Source: Acidobacteriota bacterium (lineage in GTDB: Bacteria; Acidobacteriota; Thermoanaerobaculia; Gp7-AA8). From it: a DNA stretch of 64,000 nt. Under the pieces are notes generated by a model that did no database searches, was not told the DNA's origin, and worked only from the letters and a program-made list of their open reading frames with translations. Location of the stretch: positions 1-64,000 of the forward strand of contig JAJXWV010000035.1 of the NCBI GenBank assembly GCA_021781455.1, given 5' to 3'. Below are positions 59,792-64,000 of the stretch, piece by piece. Positions within the stretch are counted from its first letter, which is position 1; each line of letters opens with the position of its first letter. A program made the position numbers and the translations under genes.

Positions 59792-60550
59792 ATGCGATTG
59801 AGGCTCTCGATCCTGGGCGGCGGCCGGGCCGCATGGGCGTACGGGTCGGCCTGGAGGCGAATCGGCGCGCCGATCGCAGGGATCTGGCTTCGTCACGGAT
59901 CGCAGAGCGAGCTTCCGCACCTGCTCGATGCGCCCCGAGCGACCATCGCTGAACTGGCGCGCGAATCGGACCTCGTCCTCATCGCCGTGTCGGACCGAGC
60001 CATCGGCGAGACGGCCGAGCAGATCCCGGAAACGAAGGCCATTGTCTTCCACGCCAGCGGCGCGCTGCCGTCCGTCCGTGGAGGCTTCTCACTGCATCCG
60101 CTGCGCGTCCTTCCCCCGGTCGGCGAGCCGTCGGACCTGCAGGAGGCGCTGCTCGTGTTCGAAGGTGCTCACCGTGAGATCGCGGCGGAGATCGCGTCCG
60201 CGATCGGAGCCCGCTTCGTGGAAATCAGCGCGGAGATGAAGCCGCTGTATCACGCCGGGGCTGTGTTCGGCGCGAACTATGTCGCCGCCATTCTGGAGAT
60301 CTCACGCGAGTTGATGACGCGTGCCGGCATCGGTGAAGCCCGCGACGACATCGCTGCACTGGCCGTTTCCGCGGTGGAAAACTGGCGCACACATACTGGG
60401 GCGCAGGCCTTTACCGGACCGGCCGCCCGCGGCGATCGCGAGGTCGTCGAACGGCACCTGGCGGCATTGGCGAGCGAGCCGCAAGTAGCGGAAATCTACG
60501 GAGTTCTGGCCGCGCGGATCGCTCGCGCCATTCTTGCCCGCTCTGAGTAG
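59792..60550 (+). CDS. DUF2520-type Rossmann protein
   Basis: A 252-residue NADP-binding oxidoreductase-like protein. The N-terminus SILGGGRAAWAYGSAWRRIG has a dinucleotide-binding loop, SDLVLIAVSDRAIGETAEQI follows, and a helical C-terminal domain has MKPLYHAGAVFGANYVAAIL. DUF2520 proteins resemble ketopantoate reductase or pyrroline-carboxylate reductase and often lie near panB/panC; that context is not seen here. Confidence 0.82.
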   Translation: MRLRLSILGGGRAAWAYGSAWRRIGAPIAGIWLRHGSQSELPHLLDAPRATIAELARESDLVLIAVSDRAIGETAEQIPETKAIVFHASGALPSVRGGFSLHPLRVLPPVGEPSDLQEALLVFEGAHREIAAEIASAIGARFVEISAEMKPLYHAGAVFGANYVAAILEISRELMTRAGIGEARDDIAALAVSAVENWRTHTGAQAFTGPAARGDREVVERHLAALASEPQVAEIYGVLAARIARAILARSE

Positions 60551-60592
60551 CGGGTGCTACCATCGAGCCCCGCTTTGCGCCGGAGCCCTTAA

Positions 60593-61999
60593 ATGGTCTT
60601 CTTCAATTACGCCACCATGCAGATGGCAGCGAAGATCGTGTACTACGGTCCCGGTCTTTGCGGGAAGACCACGAATCTCCACTACATCTACACGAAGACC
60701 TCACCCCAGAGCCGCGGCGAAATGGTCAGCCTCGAGACAGAGACGGACCGGACCCTTTTCTTCGACCTCCTGCCCATCGACGTCGGCGTGATCGGCGGTT
60801 TCAAGACCCGCCTGCAGCTCTACACCGTTCCGGGCCAGGTCTTCTACAACACCACCCGCAAGCTCGTGCTCAAGGGTGTGGACGGCATCGTCTTCGTTGC
60901 CGACTCGCAGCGGGCCATGCTCGACGCAAACGTCGAGAGCTACGGGAACCTGCGCGAGAACCTCGCCGAGATCGGTCTGAACATCGACGAGATTCCGATG
61001 GTCCTGCAGCTCAACAAGCGCGATCTGCCGAACGTCGCCGAGCCCGACATGATCGTACGAGCCCTCGACCCCGAGCGCCGCTACGACGTCGTGGAGTCGA
61101 TCGCCGCGAACGGCAGCGGCGTCTTCGAGACGCTGAAGCTGATCTCGAAACTGACGCTGCGCACTTTGCGCCGGCGCATGACCGGTGAGGAGCCGGTCAA
61201 GGCGCCCCGCAAGCTCTCCGATATCGCCGCATTCCGCGTGAAAGAAGAACCGCGTGCGGCGGCGCCGCGAACCATGGCCGCGGCACCCATCGCCCCACCA
61301 GCCATCGGAGGTCCGGCCACGCTGAACGCCCCCACATTCACCGCCCCCGCGGCCTCGGCATCGACCGGAACACCGATGCGAAGCATGCCGGCAGTCGAAG
61401 AGATCGAGGAGCTCGAACCCTCGGAAGAAATCGCCGGCGAACCCGTCGAGGAAACGACGTTCACCGAGGTTCCCGATCTGGCCAGCGCGCCATCGGCCGA
61501 GGCACCGATCGAAGAAATCTCGACGGAGTACATCCCGCCCGCGCGGGAACCGATCCGGGAGGCTCCGGCGCCCTCCAGGCCTCAGCCGGTCGCCGTGGCT
61601 CCGGCCGTCGAGCCGGAGCCGGAAGTCGATTTCAGCCAGACGGAGAAACCCTTCAAGGCCACCCCCGAGGTGAAGCACGTCAAGGTGCGCTCGTCGGTCG
61701 ACATCATGGCCGAGCTGGAGGCCCTGCGGAAACGCGCCACGACTCAATCCGCCCCGAAGATCAAGAAAGAAGTACCCGCCGAGATCTCCATCCCCGCGCC
61801 GAAACCGAAACGCGACGCGCGCCACACCATTGTTCTGCAGGCTGATCCTGCCAATGTCCCACGGGCGAAATCCGTGAAAGTTACTGTATCCTTTGAAAAC
61901 GACGGTGAAGTCCTGGAGCAGCACGAGCAATCGGTCGAGCTCTCAGACACCGCCGACGTACGGTCACTTTCGTTAGACGTCAAAATCGCCCTTGAATAG
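60593..61999 (+). CDS. mglA: MglA-like small GTPase with long C-terminal extension
   Basis: The first 195 residues are a typical MglA polarity GTPase: Walker A GPGLCGKTTN (about 19-28), switch region QLYTVPGQVFYN, and NKRD near 143. Usual MglA proteins end there; this one has about 270 more residues, rich in Ala, Pro and Glu with a final segment FENDGEVLEQHEQSVELSD of predicted beta character. MglA-type proteins set cell poles and control pilus reversal. The start ATG at 60593 follows a short gap. A partner MglB is not seen. The extension is unusual and its role is open. Confidence 0.88.
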   Translation: MVFFNYATMQMAAKIVYYGPGLCGKTTNLHYIYTKTSPQSRGEMVSLETETDRTLFFDLLPIDVGVIGGFKTRLQLYTVPGQVFYNTTRKLVLKGVDGIVFVADSQRAMLDANVESYGNLRENLAEIGLNIDEIPMVLQLNKRDLPNVAEPDMIVRALDPERRYDVVESIAANGSGVFETLKLISKLTLRTLRRRMTGEEPVKAPRKLSDIAAFRVKEEPRAAAPRTMAAAPIAPPAIGGPATLNAPTFTAPAASASTGTPMRSMPAVEEIEELEPSEEIAGEPVEETTFTEVPDLASAPSAEAPIEEISTEYIPPAREPIREAPAPSRPQPVAVAPAVEPEPEVDFSQTEKPFKATPEVKHVKVRSSVDIMAELEALRKRATTQSAPKIKKEVPAEISIPAPKPKRDARHTIVLQADPANVPRAKSVKVTVSFENDGEVLEQHEQSVELSDTADVRSLSLDVKIALE

Positions 62000-62045
62000 A
62001 GCCTTTGGTCCCACAGCAGACCGAATCGTGACGGGAGGGAGTGCG

Positions 62046-63410
62046 ATGATCCACAGACGCCTGCTGCCTCTGCTGTTCCTCGTGTGCGCTGCCTGCGCAT
62101 CGACGACCGTCGCTCCCGCTCCCACACCGCTTCCCACCCCCTCCTTCGCACCCAGCCAGCCCGCGAAGGACGTTGCCGAGTTCCGCAAGGAGCTCGAAGA
62201 CGTCTACGCAAAGCTCGTGGCCAGCGACTCCAAACCGACGAACGCTCCCGGGGTCGACCTCGAAGCCGCCGCCTCCATTCCCATCCCCGATCACCGTTCC
62301 ATTCGCGGAGCGGTCAATCTCTTCAGCACACAGCTGAAGCCGAACGTGCAGTCGTACCTGACGCGCTCGGCGAAGTACAAAAAGATGATCGACAAGGCTC
62401 TTGCTGATGCCGGTGTGCCAAAGGCGCTGGCATACCTGCCGGTCATCGAGAGCGGCTATTCGTCGACCATGACTTCGCGTGCCGGAGCACGGGGTATGTG
62501 GCAGTTCATGGGCGACACGGCACGCGAATACGGATTGCGGGTCGACTGGTGGGTCGACGAGCGCGCCGATCCCGAGCGCGCCACGCGCGCCGCGGCGCAG
62601 TACATCAAGGACCTTTACCGCGAGTTCAACGACTGGCCGCTGGCGCTGGCCGCGTACAACGCCGGCCCGGGTCGCGTCCGGCGCGCGCTGGCCGAAACGG
62701 GGGCATCGTCGTTCTGGGAGCTGTGCGACCAGGCCGCATTGCCGAAGGAAACCCGCGGGTACGTACCGACGTTCTACGCCACGCTGATCATCGCCGGCGA
62801 TCCCGCCACATACGGCTTCACGCTGGCCCCTCCCGAGAGCCAGGACATTCGGCGCGTCGAAGTCGAGGGTCCTCTCTCGCTCAAATACCTGGCGCGCGTG
62901 GCGAACCTCGACGAGGAAGTCGTGCGTGATCTCAACCCGGCTTACCGTCACGGCGTTCTTCCTCCGGGAACGTCGACCGTACGCCTGCCTGCGCCCGCAG
63001 CCGAGATCGTGGCCGCGCATGCCGCCGGTCTGAAGAACAACGACTCCGACATCGCCGTCTGCTCTTTCCGCATGCGCGAAGGAGACTCCCTGAAGCGCCT
63101 GGCCCGCGCCATCGGCACCAACGTGCAGACGATCCTGTCCATGAACGGCCTCACCTCGCCTTCACGCGTCGGGGAAGGCGATTCGCTGTACCTGCCTGTG
63201 CGCGCACGCGAGCTGGGTGCGCTGCTACGGCAGCCCGACATCTACTACGCCGTCAAGAAGGGCGACACGCTCTACTCAATTGCCAGGAAACACAGCCTCA
63301 CCGTCGAGGAGCTGCGCGACCTCAACGACCTCGGCCGCCGCCACAAGCTCCACCGCGGCGAGCGACTTCTGGTCAATCCGCCTCGCGGTCTGATCGCGGG
63401 TGGGATGTAA
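62046..63410 (+). CDS. mltD: Membrane-bound lytic murein transglycosylase D
   Basis: A 454-residue peptidoglycan lyase. It starts MIHRRLLPLLFLVCAACAST with a near-lipobox (CAAC), then has the SLT/GH23 domain with catalytic Glu in LAYLPVIESGYSS and GARGMWQFMGDTAREYG, and two LysM repeats (MREGDSLKRLARAIGTNVQT, KKGDTLYSIARKHSLTVEEL). GGAGGG lies before the ATG at 62046. It should cut glycan strands during cell growth or division. Confidence 0.93.
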   Translation: MIHRRLLPLLFLVCAACASTTVAPAPTPLPTPSFAPSQPAKDVAEFRKELEDVYAKLVASDSKPTNAPGVDLEAAASIPIPDHRSIRGAVNLFSTQLKPNVQSYLTRSAKYKKMIDKALADAGVPKALAYLPVIESGYSSTMTSRAGARGMWQFMGDTAREYGLRVDWWVDERADPERATRAAAQYIKDLYREFNDWPLALAAYNAGPGRVRRALAETGASSFWELCDQAALPKETRGYVPTFYATLIIAGDPATYGFTLAPPESQDIRRVEVEGPLSLKYLARVANLDEEVVRDLNPAYRHGVLPPGTSTVRLPAPAAEIVAAHAAGLKNNDSDIAVCSFRMREGDSLKRLARAIGTNVQTILSMNGLTSPSRVGEGDSLYLPVRARELGALLRQPDIYYAVKKGDTLYSIARKHSLTVEELRDLNDLGRRHKLHRGERLLVNPPRGLIAGGM

Positions 63411-63414
63411 GGAC

Positions 63415-63516
63415 GAATTGAAAATTGAAAATGGAAAATTGAAAAGCGTGCACGGGGCACAGGCGCTCAGCATGGTGCTTTCAATTTTCAATTCTCGATT
63501 TTCAATTTCCGATTCC
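63415..63516. repeat. AATTGAA heptamer hairpin
   Basis: The left arm is AATTGAA, AATTGAA, AATGGAA, AATTGAA (63415-63444), the right arm TTCAATT, TTCAATT, CTCGATT, TTCAATT (63478-63516). It is the only AT-rich stretch in this area and begins four bases after the mltD stop. The loop of about 33 bases has GC-rich host-like sequence. Confidence 0.92.
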
Positions 63517-63554
63517 GCCTTCCACCAGGAATCGTCATTGCACGCAAATTGACC

Positions 63555-63800
63555 ATGGCTCGGGGATTCGAAAGCAAGTCCGCACAGGATCAGCAGCTCG
63601 AGGCGCAGAACGCTCGTGCCGAGGGGAAGAAGGAAAAGATCGGCCGGGACGAAATGGAGCGCCGGAAGAAGCGGGAGAGCCTGGAGATGTCGCGCACGCG
63701 CATCAGCCGCGAGCTCGAAGCGACCACGAGCGAACGGCGACGCCAGCAGCTTCGGGCCGCGCTCGAGCACCTCGACGGCGAGCTGAAGAAGCTCGGATGA
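63555..63800 (+). CDS. Hypothetical charged coiled-coil protein
   Basis: An 81-residue product (MARGFESKSAQDQQLEAQNA...) of almost continuous charged helix (RRKKRESLEMSRTRISRELE), without hydrophobic or signal segments. ATG at 63555 is preferred to a TTG two codons upstream. It lies between two repeat elements and its stop is ten bases before the next arm. Function unknown. Confidence 0.6.
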   Translation: MARGFESKSAQDQQLEAQNARAEGKKEKIGRDEMERRKKRESLEMSRTRISRELEATTSERRRQQLRAALEHLDGELKKLG

Positions 63801-63810
63801 CCACCTCCTC

Positions 63811-63885
63811 CCGGTTGCGAGGTCACGAGGTTGCGAGGTCGCCAGTATCAACTTCAACCTCGAAACCTCGTGACCTCGTAACCGG
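63811..63885. repeat. Octamer-unit inverted repeat (TTGCGAGG type)
   Basis: The left arm is GGTTGCGA GGTCACGA GGTTGCGA GGTC, the right arm (63855-63885) AACCTCGA AACCTCGT GACCTCGT AACC. The stem would be near 30 bp around 14 bases. It lies in the ileS upstream region. Confidence 0.88.
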
Positions 63886-63941
63886 TCCAATCCCTCCTCG
63901 CTTGAAATCTCCTCCCCCGCTTGTTAGTTTCGCCGGTCACC

Positions 63942-64000
63942 ATGGCCGAGAGCAGTGATTACAAGAAAACCATCAGCCTCCCGCAGACGACCTTTGCGAT
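63942..64000 (+). CDS. ileS: Isoleucyl-tRNA synthetase, first 20 codons (cut by window end)
   Basis: The frame from ATG 63942 reads MAESSDYKKTISLPQTTFAM, which matches the invariant IleS start (SDYKxTLxLPxTxFxM). The gene runs off the window. No T-box is seen in the leader. Identification rests on 20 residues only. Confidence 0.7.
   Translation, partial: MAESSDYKKTISLPQTTFA

Overview
The window is GC-rich bacterial chromosome from a diderm organism: it carries lpxC (lipid A), an outer-membrane beta-barrel protein, TonB-type and lytic transglycosylase genes, and type IV pilus parts (pilT, a pilin, an MglA-like GTPase). The mix of NtrY/NtrX-like regulators, a DUF4390 protein, a pseudokinase-TonB fusion, PadR pairs, an RsbU/V/W switch and many intergenic hairpins built of 7-8 bp tandem units suggests Acidobacteriota or a close relative. 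That assignment is inference; no rRNA or full marker gene set is present.

Region 1 (1-9060) looks like the right end of an integrated element. It holds a type I restriction-modification operon (hsdM-hsdS-hsdR, minus strand), a probable gene remnant, an unknown 183-residue protein, an XRE repressor facing a twin-dyad operator, and two overlapping tyrosine recombinase genes. The recombinases abut what looks like the 3' end of a YraN-like nuclease gene, followed by tRNA-Gly(GCC) with its own terminator.

Region 2 (9.4-29 kb) is core chromosome: NtrX/NtrY-like regulators, DUF4390, lpxC, smpB, accD, folC, glyA, a 52-residue basic protein, a precorrin-2 dehydrogenase-like gene, a glycosyltransferase/YfhO/M20 peptidase operon, a pilin behind a sigma-54 promoter, pilT with a zinc-ribbon partner, ruvX and mltG.

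Region 3 (29-54.8 kb) has a pseudokinase-TonB fusion, a GT39-like enzyme, topoisomerase IB, a gluzincin/beta-propeller/beta-barrel protein, a TPR lipoprotein pair, dprA, a holin-like pair, queD, tldD/tldE, dipeptide-type ABC permeases, a PadR/membrane pair, a metal-receptor protein, a hydrolase/Rieske pair, AmrS, two PAP2 paralogues, a Ca2+/H+ exchanger and an enoyl-CoA hydratase.

Region 4 (54.8-64 kb) has a partner-switching module (RsbU-like phosphatase, STAS antagonist, RsbW-like kinase, 55-residue membrane peptide) behind a good sigma-54 promoter and just downstream of a GAF-type sigma-54 activator gene with an unusual L1 loop. Then come a small secreted repeat protein, a DUF2520 protein, a long MglA-like GTPase, MltD, a small coiled-coil protein and the first codons of ileS.

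The most striking signal is a set of about 20 intergenic elements from 9.4 kb to the right end, absent from the island. Each is one or two opposed tandem arrays of a short unit. The unit is 7 bp in several families whose sequences are unrelated (CTGAGTN, GCAGAGN, GCGGGTR, AATTGAA, GGCTNTT) and 8 bp in one (GCGGTTNC-like). Arms begin a few bases after, or inside, stop codons. I know of no named element with these properties, and nothing in the window is an obvious mobilising enzyme.
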